Below, piece after piece: positions 13,101 through 23,290 of a stretch of 49,915 nucleotides of DNA. Made by a program: the position numbers and the translations under genes. The notes under the pieces were generated by a model. The model did no database searches and was not told the origin of the DNA. It saw only the letters and a list, made by a program, of their open reading frames with translations. The DNA comes from Clostridiaceae bacterium. GTDB lineage: Bacteria > Bacillota > Clostridia > Saccharofermentanales > DTU023. The stretch lies in assembly GCA_012799695.1 (NCBI GenBank), contig JAAZKT010000018.1, positions 1 to 49,915 on the forward strand, written 5' to 3'. The first letter of the stretch is position 1. Each line of letters begins with the position of its first letter.

Positions 13101-13884
13101 GCTCGTCTCAAGCGATGAGCTGAGGCAAGATGATGTCAACGACAATGAAGCTGAGGACATCGACGGGGGTCGTGAACGCGGACTTCTCGATATACGCGAT
13201 CGCGACCGGCTGATCATGGCAGGGTTGGTGACGAGTCGGCGCGATTTGTATACGAAGAGGAATGAGCGGATGGCGTTTGTCGGATTGGAAGATGATGGAG
13301 GTGTTTGGGAAGTGGTCGTTTTCCCGAAGACTTATGAGAGCTACCACCATCTTCTCGATGACCACGGTGTTCTTATCGTTGCCGGCACGGTCGATTTGCG
13401 CGAGGAAGAGCCAAAGCTCTTAGCTGAAGTGATCTCGCCGCTGACGAGCGACATGCGTGAATTGCCGGAAGAGTTCAATAAGGCGGGATTTACGGAAAGG
13501 CATAGCAGGGGTAAGGGGCGCGGCAACAGTCGTTCCAATGACAGGAACGGTAACGCGCATCTACAGAACAGACGTGAACGCCCGCTGCATCATCGCTCTG
13601 ATGCCCGTGTCAACGAGCCGTCGGAGATGCGGGAAGATGTGGATGCCAATGGTTTTGCGCCGAAGCAAATTGTGTTCAGGTTGAGCAGGCGATCGAGTTC
13701 GGCGGAGCTTTCCGCTTTTCGGTCCGCCGTTCAGTATTTTTCCGGTGATGTTCCCGTTAGGATTTTTGAGGAGGATAGCGGCTCTCTTCTCCCCGCGGAA
13801 GATGATTTACGTGTGGAATGGACACACGAGACGTCGATGTTGCTCATGGAAAGATTTGGAGCCGAGAATTTCGGTCTAATATAA
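10174..13884 (+). CDS. dnaE: DNA polymerase III subunit alpha
   Basis: PHP domain (HLHTEYSLLDGAIRI), GPGRGSGAASLVAY, PDFDVDFCYERRGEVI, FRPGPMDQIPRY. Confidence 0.97.
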   Translation: MSFTHLHLHTEYSLLDGAIRIKELPGRLKEMGMDACAITDHGAMYGILDFYRTMKANGIHPIIGCEVYVAPRSHKEKEGAADRDPSHLILLAENNEGYHNLIRLVSAGFVDGFYYRPRIDKELLEKHHGGLIALSACLSGEVPRLILDGQRERAVEIALEHRDLFGADNYFLEIQANGLPEQAIVNQELIKISRETGIPLVATNDCHYLNKDDAFAHDVLLCMQTGKTLNTPDRMKMETDTLYVRSPEEMAEMFASTPEALTNTALIAKRCQVELEFGTLSLPHFETPEGETAVDMLQRLCLEGLDRRMTARKTGIDRDEYIARIDYELEVINGMGYTDYYLIVWDFIRYAREQGIMVGPGRGSGAASLVAYTLFITDIDPLQYGLLFERFLNKERVSMPDFDVDFCYERRGEVIDYVTNKYGADHVCQVITFGTLAARAVIRDVGRALDLSYADTDRIAKMVPNQLKMTIDRALDLNPELRMLYEEDPVTKRVIDLAKRFEGMPRHASTHAAGVIIAGEPVCAIAPLARNDESIVVQFTKDDIEDVGLLKFDFLGLRTLTVLQETSRLVQEKTGTVIDFNSMTFDDPNVYEMISRGETDAIFQLESSGMTQFMRDLKPETFEDIIAGISLFRPGPMDQIPRYVAARHDPSKIKYDTPLLKPILEVTYGVMVYQEQVMRTVRSVAGFSMGQADNVRRAMGKKDEKLLQSLRTLFIEGGVDEKGAEVPGALANGVSRRVAEKLFEDIRAFAGYAFNKAHAAPYAAVAYYTAWCKYYYPVEFMAAILNSYLGDLAKAARYVGTAEAMGIRVLPPDINKSVARFAPEGDAIRLGLGAIKNVGRDAIEALVSEREREGDFKSFGDFLRRMCDTAVNKKMIESLVRSSACDAFGITRSKMIAVIEPFTNSVLSAKRKTMKGQVSFFELTTDESFARPDEPDYPNVPEIPLLERLAMEKEMTGLYVTGHPLSSYQTALRVLPLVSSDELRQDDVNDNEAEDIDGGRERGLLDIRDRDRLIMAGLVTSRRDLYTKRNERMAFVGLEDDGGVWEVVVFPKTYESYHHLLDDHGVLIVAGTVDLREEEPKLLAEVISPLTSDMRELPEEFNKAGFTERHSRGKGRGNSRSNDRNGNAHLQNRRERPLHHRSDARVNEPSEMREDVDANGFAPKQIVFRLSRRSSSAELSAFRSAVQYFSGDVPVRIFEEDSGSLLPAEDDLRVEWTHETSMLLMERFGAENFGLI

Positions 13885-13990
13885 ATTTTACATCCGCGTG
13901 TTATATTATGGAAGAAGTCAGTCGATGTGTTTTCAACGCGTAGGGAACACTTGTCGACCGAAATGTTGTTTTTGAAAGTGGCATATCCGA

Positions 13991-14683
13991 ATGAAGGCAT
14001 TGCATGAATCTCAACTCGATCAAAAAGCTACCGCTGAGGCAAGCTCAACGGTATTGAGCGATCAAGTCAATACGTGTGAGACTTTGGACATTCCGAGAGA
14101 GTCGCATGCCGGTTCGGATACAAGCGTTCGATTTATATTAAACATTCCGAATGTGTTGACAATCATCAGGTTATTGGCCGTCGTTCCTCTGGCGATCCTG
14201 ATTTCGTGTTGGCCCGAAAAACGCCTCATCACCGTGTTTATTTTTGCCGGCATATGGGTGACGGATATTCTTGACGGTTTTATCGCACGCCGTTTCAACA
14301 TGATGACGCAATTCGGAAAGCTGTTCGATCCTTTTGTTGATAAAGTATTTCAGGTCGTGACGGTCATCATGCTCTTTTCTATTGGACTTGTACCTTTATG
14401 GGTTCCGCTGTTCTATGTGTTGCGTGAAACATTTATGTTATTTGCGAGTACCGTTCTTCTCACAAAGCACCGTGTCGTTGTATATTCCGATCTGCTCGGC
14501 AAGTTTTCGACGTTCCTATTCGTCGTTGCCGTGGGTGTCATCTACCTCTTTCCGACGGAGAAGGCATGGCTGAGAAATTACGTTTTTATTCTGCCCGTTC
14601 TTACTTCATTTATTGCGACGATTCATTACGGTGTGATCCAACTCCGCTCGATGCGTGCGGCGAACGATGGCGACCGACTCTAA
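13991..14683 (+). CDS. pgsA: CDP-alcohol phosphatidyltransferase, likely CDP-diacylglycerol-glycerol-3-phosphate 3-phosphatidyltransferase
   Basis: DGFIARRFNMMTQFGKLFDPFVDK signature (DGxxARx8GxxxDxxxD); polar N-terminal extension of about 50 aa. Confidence 0.88.
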   Translation: MKALHESQLDQKATAEASSTVLSDQVNTCETLDIPRESHAGSDTSVRFILNIPNVLTIIRLLAVVPLAILISCWPEKRLITVFIFAGIWVTDILDGFIARRFNMMTQFGKLFDPFVDKVFQVVTVIMLFSIGLVPLWVPLFYVLRETFMLFASTVLLTKHRVVVYSDLLGKFSTFLFVVAVGVIYLFPTEKAWLRNYVFILPVLTSFIATIHYGVIQLRSMRAANDGDRL

Positions 14684-17087
14684 AATCATGACCGAGAAGT
14701 CTCTCAAGAAACTCGAATATGACGTGATCATCGAACTGCTTGCTCAACAGGCGCGCACGTCGATCGGTCGCATGCTCTGTCGAGAGCTCTTGCCTGCGGT
14801 GTCGCTGTCGTCATCGCTTGAAGGACAGGAGGAAACAAATGATGCCTTCGTGCGATTAGTCAAGTGGGGCGACCTGCCCTTCGGAGGCATCGATGATATA
14901 CGTCCGATCATCCGACAGGCGTCGGCGGGCGCGACACTTGATTGCGGAGAATTGTTGAAGATCGCGTCCTTTCTGCGTGCCGTTGATCGAATGCTTGATG
15001 CGGTCGACGAACATCCGCACGATTTAGATGAAGCGGACGAATCCGCTATCCTTCGCAAAGCGCGGATGCTGGAGTCCTTGCCCGGATTTTTGCGGCGGTT
15101 GGAGATGTCTGTCGCCGGCGAAGACGAGCTCTTTGATCACGCAAGTGAAGAACTTTACCGTATTAGACGCAGATTGCGCGATGCGCAGGACGCCGTGAAA
15201 AAAGAACTCGATAAAGTATTGCTGAAGCATGCCGGCGCTCTTCAGGAAAATCTCATCACCATGCGTAGCGGGCGCTACGTCGTTCCGGTTCGCTCCGATC
15301 GAAGAGCGGCTGTCAGAGGACTCGTGCACGACACGTCTGCAAGCGGCAATACGCTTTTTATCGAGCCTATGGCGGTCGTGGAACTCAATAACAAAATACG
15401 AGAGCTTGAGGCGGCGGAGCAACACGAGATTCTTTCAATCTTAAAAGAGCTGTCCGCGATTGCGGCATCAAAAGCAGACGTTCTTCTCACGAATACGACG
15501 ATCTTGGCGGAACTCGATTTTGCGATGTCAAAAGCGCGACTGGCACTTGCGATGGATGCGATCATGCCTTTGATGAATAATTCAGGCGTCATCGTATTGC
15601 GAAAAGCCAAGCATCCTCTAATCCCGACCGATCGCGTCGTACCGATTGATTTCGAGCTTGGTAAGACGTTCAGGACGCTCGTCATTACAGGACCGAATAC
15701 GGGTGGAAAAACCGTGACGCTGAAGACGTGCGGCCTTTTGACGTTGATGGCGATGGCGGGTCTGTTCATTCCCGCACGGTCACCCTCGGAGATTTCTTGG
15801 TTTAAGAGCATTGAGGTCGATATCGGCGATGAGCAGAGCATCGAGCAGAACCTGTCGACTTTCTCCTCTCATATGCGAGAAGTTATTCGCATAACTGAAA
15901 TTGCCGATGAGGGCGTGCTCGTTCTTCTCGATGAACTCGGTGCAGGCACCGATCCGTCCGAAGGCGCTGCGCTTGCGATCGCCATTCTCGATCACCTTCG
16001 TTTGTCCGGTTGTCATACGGTTGCGACAACGCATTATCGTGAACTGAAGGGTTATGCAATGAATGAAACGGGTGTCGAGAACGCGTGCTGTGAGTTTGAC
16101 ACGGAGACACTCCAACCTACATACAAACTGCTCATCGGTGTCCCGGGCGTGAGTAACGCTTTTACGATTTCAAGTCGGCTCGGTCTTGACGGCGCGATCA
16201 TCGATAGGGCGAGAGCACTTATTTCGGATGAGGGAACTCGTTTTGAAAATCTCGTTTCTGCGATTGAGCAGAGCCACCGCGAAGCTCGTGCTATGGAAGA
16301 GGAGATCGGGCGCCTTCGTGAAGAAACGGTACGAGCAAAAGAAACTCTGGAAAAGGAGAGGGATATTCTCGCGGATGAGCGCGAGCGCCTGCTCTCGAAA
16401 GCACGAGATGAAGCGGCGTCATTACTCGACGAAACGCGTGCGGAGATTGACCTTTTGCTCGAGGAGATGCGCCGTGAGACGATGTCGGCGAGTGCGGGCG
16501 ATCACCGAGTTACCTCGGAGGCGCGTGGCCGATTGGCTGCGATCGAGAAAAAGTATAAAGTTCGTCCATCCGGCGGAGCCGACGCCCATTTTCCCATTAA
16601 TCCGGTCAGTCTTCGTCTCGGCGAACTTTATGAGGCGAGATCGCTCGGTGTGTCCGGCGTTTTACGTGAACTTCCCGATTCGAAAGATCAGGTTGTTCTT
16701 GAGTCCGGTTCTTTTAAGGTCACGGTCCCTGTTTCGGAGCTGAGGTACGTCAGAAAACAAAGGGAGCGGGGAGGGCACGGGCATCCATCGAAAATCGGAA
16801 CGTCTTCCAAATTGCGCTCCGACATTGTCATGCGTGCGAAGACAGAACTCATGTTGTTGGGTAAAAGAGTCGATGAAGCGGTCGGAGAGATCGACCAGTT
16901 TCTCGATGACGCTTTATTGGCCGGCCTTTCTCCCGTGAGAATCGTACACGGCAAGGGAACCGGAGCGCTACGCAAGGCGACTCACGACTATTTGATGCGC
17001 GACCGACGCGTCAAGAGTTTTCGGGCGGGGGGCGACGGGGAAGGGGGAGACGGCGTCACGGTGGCCGAGCTGTACCTCGATCGGTAA
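14655..17087 (+). CDS. mutS2: MutS2 family protein with C-terminal Smr domain
   Basis: GPNTGGKTVTLKTCGLL, DELGAGTDPSEGAALA, Smr VRIVHGKGTGALR; real start may be ATG 14688. Confidence 0.94.
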   Translation: MRRTMATDSKIMTEKSLKKLEYDVIIELLAQQARTSIGRMLCRELLPAVSLSSSLEGQEETNDAFVRLVKWGDLPFGGIDDIRPIIRQASAGATLDCGELLKIASFLRAVDRMLDAVDEHPHDLDEADESAILRKARMLESLPGFLRRLEMSVAGEDELFDHASEELYRIRRRLRDAQDAVKKELDKVLLKHAGALQENLITMRSGRYVVPVRSDRRAAVRGLVHDTSASGNTLFIEPMAVVELNNKIRELEAAEQHEILSILKELSAIAASKADVLLTNTTILAELDFAMSKARLALAMDAIMPLMNNSGVIVLRKAKHPLIPTDRVVPIDFELGKTFRTLVITGPNTGGKTVTLKTCGLLTLMAMAGLFIPARSPSEISWFKSIEVDIGDEQSIEQNLSTFSSHMREVIRITEIADEGVLVLLDELGAGTDPSEGAALAIAILDHLRLSGCHTVATTHYRELKGYAMNETGVENACCEFDTETLQPTYKLLIGVPGVSNAFTISSRLGLDGAIIDRARALISDEGTRFENLVSAIEQSHREARAMEEEIGRLREETVRAKETLEKERDILADERERLLSKARDEAASLLDETRAEIDLLLEEMRRETMSASAGDHRVTSEARGRLAAIEKKYKVRPSGGADAHFPINPVSLRLGELYEARSLGVSGVLRELPDSKDQVVLESGSFKVTVPVSELRYVRKQRERGGHGHPSKIGTSSKLRSDIVMRAKTELMLLGKRVDEAVGEIDQFLDDALLAGLSPVRIVHGKGTGALRKATHDYLMRDRRVKSFRAGGDGEGGDGVTVAELYLDR

Positions 17088-17202
17088 AAATGATTTGAGC
17101 TCATGTATAATTAACCTGAACCCAATCTCCATGACGGTATGTAAGTAAGACCGCACGATATGGAGAGACGGATCGTGGACGGTCGGAAAGAAGATAACGG
17201 CG

Positions 17203-19224
17203 ATGAATCAGGCGTGGCTATTCAATCAGGGGAAGAATTACCAAAGTTACCGTATGCTTGGAGCACGCCCCTCGGTCTCGCCGGATGGTGAATCGGGTTA
17301 TCGGTTCGCCGTTTGGGCTCCTAGGGCGCAAGCCGTCAGTGTCGTCGGAGATTTCAACGGTTGGGATTCAAACACGCATCATCTGCAGCCATACGGTACT
17401 ACGGGGATTTGGCAAGGTTTCATCGCAGGCGCGAGCGATTGGCAACGTTATAAATATGCAATAGGAACGCATTCAGGACGCATTTTGCTCAAAGCCGATC
17501 CGTTTGCGCGTCATGCCGAGACGCGCCCCGGTACCGCCTCCATACTCTACAACTTTGAAAATGATTACACGTGGGAAGACGGCGATTATATGGCTCGTCG
17601 CAAAGACGCGCTCGATATCGGACCGCTGAATATTTACGAAGTCCATCTCGGAAGCTGGCGGCGCCACGCTGACGGCAATGTTTACAGCTACCGCGACATC
17701 GCGCAATCGCTCACGCAATACGTAGTCGATATGGGTTACAACGCAGTCGAGTTCATGCCATTGACGGAATATCCGTTTGATACTTCGTGGGGCTATCAAG
17801 CGACGGGATATTTTGCGGCGACTTCGCGATATGGGACTCCGGCAGACCTTAAATTTTTAATCGATACGTTACACCGTGCCGGCATCCGCGTCATTCTCGA
17901 CTGGGTTCCATCGCATTTCCCGCGCGACGCTTTCGCGCTCGCACGCTTCGACGGCGAACCTCTCTATGAGGACCCAGACCCGCGTCGGGGTGAGCACGAT
18001 GATTGGGGAACACTCGTTTTCAATTACGCTTTGACGGAGGTGCGGTCCTTCCTGTTGTCAAGCGCCTGGTTCTGGATCGACGAGTTCCATCTCGACGGGA
18101 TCCGTGTCGATGCGGTCAGCAGCATGATTTATTTGAATTTCGGTCGCCCTGACGCGGAGCCGAATATTCTGGGGACGTATGATCATCTCGAGGCGATCGA
18201 CTTCATTAAAGCACTGAACAGCATGGTGCGCGAACACTTTCCGCACTGCATCGTCGCGGCGGAGGAGTCAACGCCATATCCGAACGTGACGGTTCCTGTT
18301 AGCGAAGGCGGGCTTGGTTTTACGCACAAGTGGAATATGGGCTGGATGAACGATACGCTTTCGTACATGGAAGCCGACTATTACGCGCGCGGTCAGTTCC
18401 ATGACAAAATCACCTTTTCGATGATGTACGCATTTCGCGAAAATTTCATTCTGCCTTTTTCACATGACGAGGTCGTGCACGGCAAAAAATCGCTTCTGGG
18501 ACGAATGCCCGGCGATCAGTGGCGTCAGTTCGCATCTTTGAGAGTCTGCTACATGTACCAAATGTCACACCCGGGCGCGAAGCTGAATTTCATGGGCAAT
18601 GAATTCGCGCCCTTTATCGAGTGGCGATACTACGAGGAACTCGAATGGTTCATGTTACAGTATCCGCGCCACAGAGAGATGCAGTACTTTTGTCGTGATT
18701 TGAATCACTTTTACCGGGAGAGAACTTCCTTTTGGGAGGTTGATCGGTCGTGGGACGGTTTTAAGTGGTTAGATCCCGATGACCGCGAGAACAGTGTATT
18801 CTCCTACGCTCGAATCAATGCTGATGGAAGCGAGGTCGTCATCGTTATTCTCAATATGACTCCCGCAACGTTTGACTCGTACCGTGTACGCGTTCCCAAA
18901 CAGGGACGATACAGGCTGCTTTTAAACAGTGATTGGACGCGCTATGGCGGTAGCGGGTATAGTGGAATCGACGGGGAACACGTCGTGTTCCATACAGTCC
19001 CATCGGCTATTTCAAAGAGAGGCGTCAACTCCGGTTTTTATGAGAGGATGGCGAATGCGACTTATGCTCAGGATGACGCATCGGTACAATCGTTCGAACA
19101 TAAGAACAATTCGCAACCGGTGTTAAATGATAAATATTCATCGGACAATCCGAGTCCGGTGATTGATATGCCGCTCCCTCCGTTAGCGGGATTATACTTA
19201 CTATATGAGGGAGACAGTGAGTAA
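17203..19224 (+). CDS. glgB: 1,4-alpha-glucan branching enzyme (GH13)
   Basis: CBM48-like N-terminus (FAVWAPRAQAVSVVGDFNGWD), DGIRVDAVSSMIY, AAEESTPYPNVT, FSHDEVVHGKKSL. Confidence 0.96.
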   Translation: MNQAWLFNQGKNYQSYRMLGARPSVSPDGESGYRFAVWAPRAQAVSVVGDFNGWDSNTHHLQPYGTTGIWQGFIAGASDWQRYKYAIGTHSGRILLKADPFARHAETRPGTASILYNFENDYTWEDGDYMARRKDALDIGPLNIYEVHLGSWRRHADGNVYSYRDIAQSLTQYVVDMGYNAVEFMPLTEYPFDTSWGYQATGYFAATSRYGTPADLKFLIDTLHRAGIRVILDWVPSHFPRDAFALARFDGEPLYEDPDPRRGEHDDWGTLVFNYALTEVRSFLLSSAWFWIDEFHLDGIRVDAVSSMIYLNFGRPDAEPNILGTYDHLEAIDFIKALNSMVREHFPHCIVAAEESTPYPNVTVPVSEGGLGFTHKWNMGWMNDTLSYMEADYYARGQFHDKITFSMMYAFRENFILPFSHDEVVHGKKSLLGRMPGDQWRQFASLRVCYMYQMSHPGAKLNFMGNEFAPFIEWRYYEELEWFMLQYPRHREMQYFCRDLNHFYRERTSFWEVDRSWDGFKWLDPDDRENSVFSYARINADGSEVVIVILNMTPATFDSYRVRVPKQGRYRLLLNSDWTRYGGSGYSGIDGEHVVFHTVPSAISKRGVNSGFYERMANATYAQDDASVQSFEHKNNSQPVLNDKYSSDNPSPVIDMPLPPLAGLYLLYEGDSE

Positions 19225-19378
19225 AAAGCAAGCTTCATCCGGTGGTGTTCATCTAAATGCAACGCGCGACCGGATGGGGAAATGAAACACAAGCATTCAC
19301 ATGAATAGTGATTTTGAGCGTTGCGTTATGGCTACAGCGAACGCGATAAGATCGCATAGAAAGGAAGAGGTTTAATGG

Positions 19379-20659
19379 ATGGCTAAACAGGAAATAATCG
19401 CCATGATCCTAGCAGGAGGGCAGGGGTCGCGGCTCGGCGTGCTGACAGAATTAGTTGCGAAGCCGGCAGTTCCGTTCGGAAGCAGATACCGCATCATCGA
19501 TTTCCCGCTCAGCAACTGCACTAATTCGGGAATTGAAGCAGTTGGCGTTCTGACGCAATACCAGCCTCTCGAACTCAACTCCTATATCGGAAATGGGCAT
19601 TCGTGGGACTTGGATCGCAATAACGGCGGAACGTATATATTGCCGCCGTATCTGAGTCAAGTCGGCAATGAATGGTATAAGGGAACGGCCAATGCAATCT
19701 ACCAAAACATCCCGTTCATCGACAGTTATGAACCGAAATACGTTCTCATTCTGTCGGGTGACCATATCTACAAAATGGACTATCTGAAAATGGTCGAATT
19801 GCATATCCAAAATGAAGCGGAGGCGACGATTGCCGTCATCGAAGTTCCGTGGGAAGAGGCATCGCGGTTCGGTATTATGAACACGGACGAGACGGGGCGA
19901 ATCGTAGAATTCGAGGAAAAACCTGCCGTGCCGAAAAGCAACCTCGCTTCAATGGGCATCTACTGTTTTTCTTGGGATGTATTGAGAGAAGCTCTCATCA
20001 AAGATGAAGCGAATCCAAATTCACGAAACGACTTCGGAGCCAACGTCATTCCCGGAATGATCGAGGCGGGGTACGCCGTCTACACGTACGCCTTTGACGG
20101 GTATTGGAAAGACGTCGGAACGATTTCATCGCTCTGGGAGAGCAATATGGATCTCTTGACTGATCCGTCCCTGATCAATTTGCGAGATCTCAGCTGGTCG
20201 ATCTACTCCAAGAATCCTCAGCGACCCTCACACTACTTCGGTCCTGATTCAAACGTCGATAACATCGCGATCACGGACGGTTCGGAGATCTTCGGTGAAT
20301 GCCACAGCACGATTGTAAGCTATAACGTCGTTGTTGAGGAAGGCGCTGTCATCACCGACTCAATCCTGATGCCGGGTTCCTATATTGAAGCGGGTGCCGT
20401 TTTGACGCGCTGCATCGTCGGCATGGACACTAGAGTTGAACGCAACGTGCGGTCGACTCCGGACGAGGCGGACGGGTTGGATCTGTTCGTCAACGACAAA
20501 CTATGCAAGGACGGTATCACCGTATTCGCGCCGAACTTAGTCATCAAGGAAGGGACTAAAATTGTCGGCAACTCGATGATCGGGGCGGAACATGCGCGCA
20601 AATATCCGCAGTATGTTCGCGAAGTGCCGCACTATTCCAGAATGGAGGTAAGCCTGTGA
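19379..20659 (+). CDS. glgC: Glucose-1-phosphate adenylyltransferase
   Basis: [49 protein letters not shown]. Confidence 0.95.
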   Translation: MAKQEIIAMILAGGQGSRLGVLTELVAKPAVPFGSRYRIIDFPLSNCTNSGIEAVGVLTQYQPLELNSYIGNGHSWDLDRNNGGTYILPPYLSQVGNEWYKGTANAIYQNIPFIDSYEPKYVLILSGDHIYKMDYLKMVELHIQNEAEATIAVIEVPWEEASRFGIMNTDETGRIVEFEEKPAVPKSNLASMGIYCFSWDVLREALIKDEANPNSRNDFGANVIPGMIEAGYAVYTYAFDGYWKDVGTISSLWESNMDLLTDPSLINLRDLSWSIYSKNPQRPSHYFGPDSNVDNIAITDGSEIFGECHSTIVSYNVVVEEGAVITDSILMPGSYIEAGAVLTRCIVGMDTRVERNVRSTPDEADGLDLFVNDKLCKDGITVFAPNLVIKEGTKIVGNSMIGAEHARKYPQYVREVPHYSRMEVSL

Positions 20660-21765
20660 TTACTGATGCCATGGGGCTTATTTTGGCAGATAATCGACGG
20701 ATTCAACTGGGCGCTTTGACGAGGCCGAGGGCGATCGCCGCTATGCCGTTTGCAGGGCGTTTTCGCATCATCGACTTCACCTTGTCCAACATGGTGAACA
20801 GCGGGATTAAACGTGTCGGCGTCGTCGCGTTGACAAAGTATAAATCTCTCATGGACCACATGGGGACGGGCGCACCGTGGGATCTCGACCGCATGAGGCA
20901 GGGGTTATACATGATCCCACCCTATATCAACCCGATAACGCGTGAACCTGATCGGACAGATGCCCAGAGTGTGATTGATTACGTCGAAACGGGCGATCAA
21001 AAATATGTCGTCATTTCTTCATGTGATTTCGTGACGAATACGTCCTACAAGCAGTTGATCAATGCCCATGTCGAATCGCGCGCCGACATGACTGTCTTGT
21101 ACCACAAGGATGGACCGATCGAAGAGCCGCCGTCGATGGTGATTGAGTTGGATGAAAGCGGTTATGTACGCGATTTTATGGTCGACTATCCGAATCCGAC
21201 AAGCCAGAAAAACGCCGTCGGTCTAATTATCATTTCACGCGATCTATTGCTGCAGCTTTTGACGGAGATGATGGCGCGCGGCATTGCCGACTTCTCTATT
21301 GTCGCCATTTTGCAAAACTACAGGAGATTTCGTATTCATGCCATTGAGCTTGAAGAGCCGCTTCTGCGCATTCACAGCGTGGCAAGTTACTTCGATGCGT
21401 CCATGAAGGTGCTCGACAGTGACATTCGCCATATGCTTTTCTCGGTCGATCGGCCGATCTATACGAAAGCGAAAAATAGAGCGCCGTGTATCGTCGCACC
21501 GGGAAGCGGTGTAGTCAAAAATGTGCTCGCTTCCGACGGTTGTGCGATCATGGGTCATGTCGAGAACAGTATTCTATTCCGCGGATGCGTCATCGGGCGC
21601 GGCGCGCATGTGACGAATAGCGTGCTTTTCCAAGATGTTCAGATTTCTGATGGTGTGGTGCTCGACCACGTGATCATCGACAAGAACAGTGTCGTCAAGA
21701 TGGACGGCCGTCTGCTCGGCCAACCCGGATTCCCGATCGTCATCGAGAAGAATGCGATCGTCTGA
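20656..21765 (+). CDS. glgD: Glucose-1-phosphate adenylyltransferase subunit GlgD
   Basis: Degenerate GlgC paralog ([16 protein letters not shown]), overlaps glgC stop (GTGA), typical Firmicute order. Confidence 0.92.
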   Translation: MITDAMGLILADNRRIQLGALTRPRAIAAMPFAGRFRIIDFTLSNMVNSGIKRVGVVALTKYKSLMDHMGTGAPWDLDRMRQGLYMIPPYINPITREPDRTDAQSVIDYVETGDQKYVVISSCDFVTNTSYKQLINAHVESRADMTVLYHKDGPIEEPPSMVIELDESGYVRDFMVDYPNPTSQKNAVGLIIISRDLLLQLLTEMMARGIADFSIVAILQNYRRFRIHAIELEEPLLRIHSVASYFDASMKVLDSDIRHMLFSVDRPIYTKAKNRAPCIVAPGSGVVKNVLASDGCAIMGHVENSILFRGCVIGRGAHVTNSVLFQDVQISDGVVLDHVIIDKNSVVKMDGRLLGQPGFPIVIEKNAIV

Positions 21766-21835
21766 TCGGAAGATGATGCCAAAATTGAACGTTCCGTACT
21801 TAAAATCCTCGGAACTGTTGAAGGAGTTGATACGT

Positions 21836-23287
21836 ATGAAAGTGTTGTTTGTATCATCCGAGATGAGTCCGCTCGCAGCGACAGGCGGTCTAGGCGATGT
21901 GACGGGATCGCTACCTGAAGCGCTTCGGCGCAAAGGTGTCGATATCCGGATCGTGATGCCTCTCTACAACAGGATCAAGCAGAACTACGCTTCGCAATTG
22001 AGATTCATGAGATGGTCGATGATCAGGCTCGGATGGCGCACGATGTACAGCGGTCTGTTCACGATGGAAGTAAACGGTGTACCGGTCTATCTGATCGATA
22101 ACGATTTCTATTTCGGTCACGACAGTCTGTACATCGATTATTCGTTCGATATCGAGCGCTTCTCGTTCTTCCAGCGCGCAGTCCTTGAAGCGATGGGTGA
22201 GCCGATGGGATTCCATCCCGACATACTTCATTTGAACGATTGGCAGACGGGGATGATCCCTGTTCTTCTGGAGGCTCACTATCAAACCCATAACTATCAT
22301 CCACGGACACGTTGTCTCATGACGTTGCACAATCTCAAACATCAAGGAATTCACGGACGCGAAGTCGTGCAGGATCTGCTCGATCTTCCCGATTCCTACA
22401 TGACGGAGACTGCTGTTCTCAAGGACGGCGCTCCAAACTTCCTCAAAGCGGGAATTGCATGGTCGAGCCGCGTAACGACTGTTTCGCCGACTTATGCCGG
22501 TGAGATCATGACGGATTATTTCGGTGAGGGGTTGAATGATCTGCTTACGGCACAGAGCTGGAAAGTCTCCGGGATTCTGAACGGGATTGATGTCGACTTG
22601 TATAATCCCGCTACTGATCCTGAAATCGCCGCGAACTACAATGCGAAAGCGTGGATTCGCGGCAAAGCGTCATGCAAAAAATCGTTGCAGGATGAACTAA
22701 ACCTGCCTAAAAAGCAGAAAACGCCTCTCTTCTCGATGATCACAAGACTCGATTCTCAGAAAGGTCTTGACCTGTTGCTCCATATCATCGATGAGTTGCT
22801 TGAGGAAGATTTGCAGATCGTCGTGCTCGGGACGGGTGATCCCTCCTACGAACGGCGCTTACAGGAAGTGCAGGAAAGACATCCAGACAATATGCGCGCG
22901 ATCATCCAGTTTGACCGCCATCTGGCTCGTCGTATATACGCGGGATCGGATATATTCCTCATGCCGTCTCTCTTTGAGCCGTGCGGTCTGTCTCAAATGA
23001 TCGCCATGCGATATGGGACGATTCCAGTCGTTCGTCAGACGGGAGGGCTTGCCGATACGGTTGAACCGTGGAATAAATACGAGAAAACGGGAACGGGGTT
23101 CGGATTCCGGAATATCAATGCACATGAATTACTCTATACGGCGAAAGATGCCGCCGCACTATACCGAGACGATAAAGAAAGCTGGAGCAAGATGGTCGTC
23201 GCGGCGATGGAAGGCGACTATACTTGGAATCGTTCTGCCGGAGCATATCAGGAACTTTATGCCGCTATGGCGGCTGAAGTGAGGTAA
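21836..23287 (+). CDS. glgA: Glycogen synthase (ADP-glucose), GT5
   Basis: MKVLFVSSEMSPLAATGGLGDVTGSLPEAL; start corrected from ORF 21689 to ATG 21836 (AAGGAG RBS). Confidence 0.95.
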   Translation: MKVLFVSSEMSPLAATGGLGDVTGSLPEALRRKGVDIRIVMPLYNRIKQNYASQLRFMRWSMIRLGWRTMYSGLFTMEVNGVPVYLIDNDFYFGHDSLYIDYSFDIERFSFFQRAVLEAMGEPMGFHPDILHLNDWQTGMIPVLLEAHYQTHNYHPRTRCLMTLHNLKHQGIHGREVVQDLLDLPDSYMTETAVLKDGAPNFLKAGIAWSSRVTTVSPTYAGEIMTDYFGEGLNDLLTAQSWKVSGILNGIDVDLYNPATDPEIAANYNAKAWIRGKASCKKSLQDELNLPKKQKTPLFSMITRLDSQKGLDLLLHIIDELLEEDLQIVVLGTGDPSYERRLQEVQERHPDNMRAIIQFDRHLARRIYAGSDIFLMPSLFEPCGLSQMIAMRYGTIPVVRQTGGLADTVEPWNKYEKTGTGFGFRNINAHELLYTAKDAAALYRDDKESWSKMVVAAMEGDYTWNRSAGAYQELYAAMAAEVR

Positions 23288-23290
23288 TGA

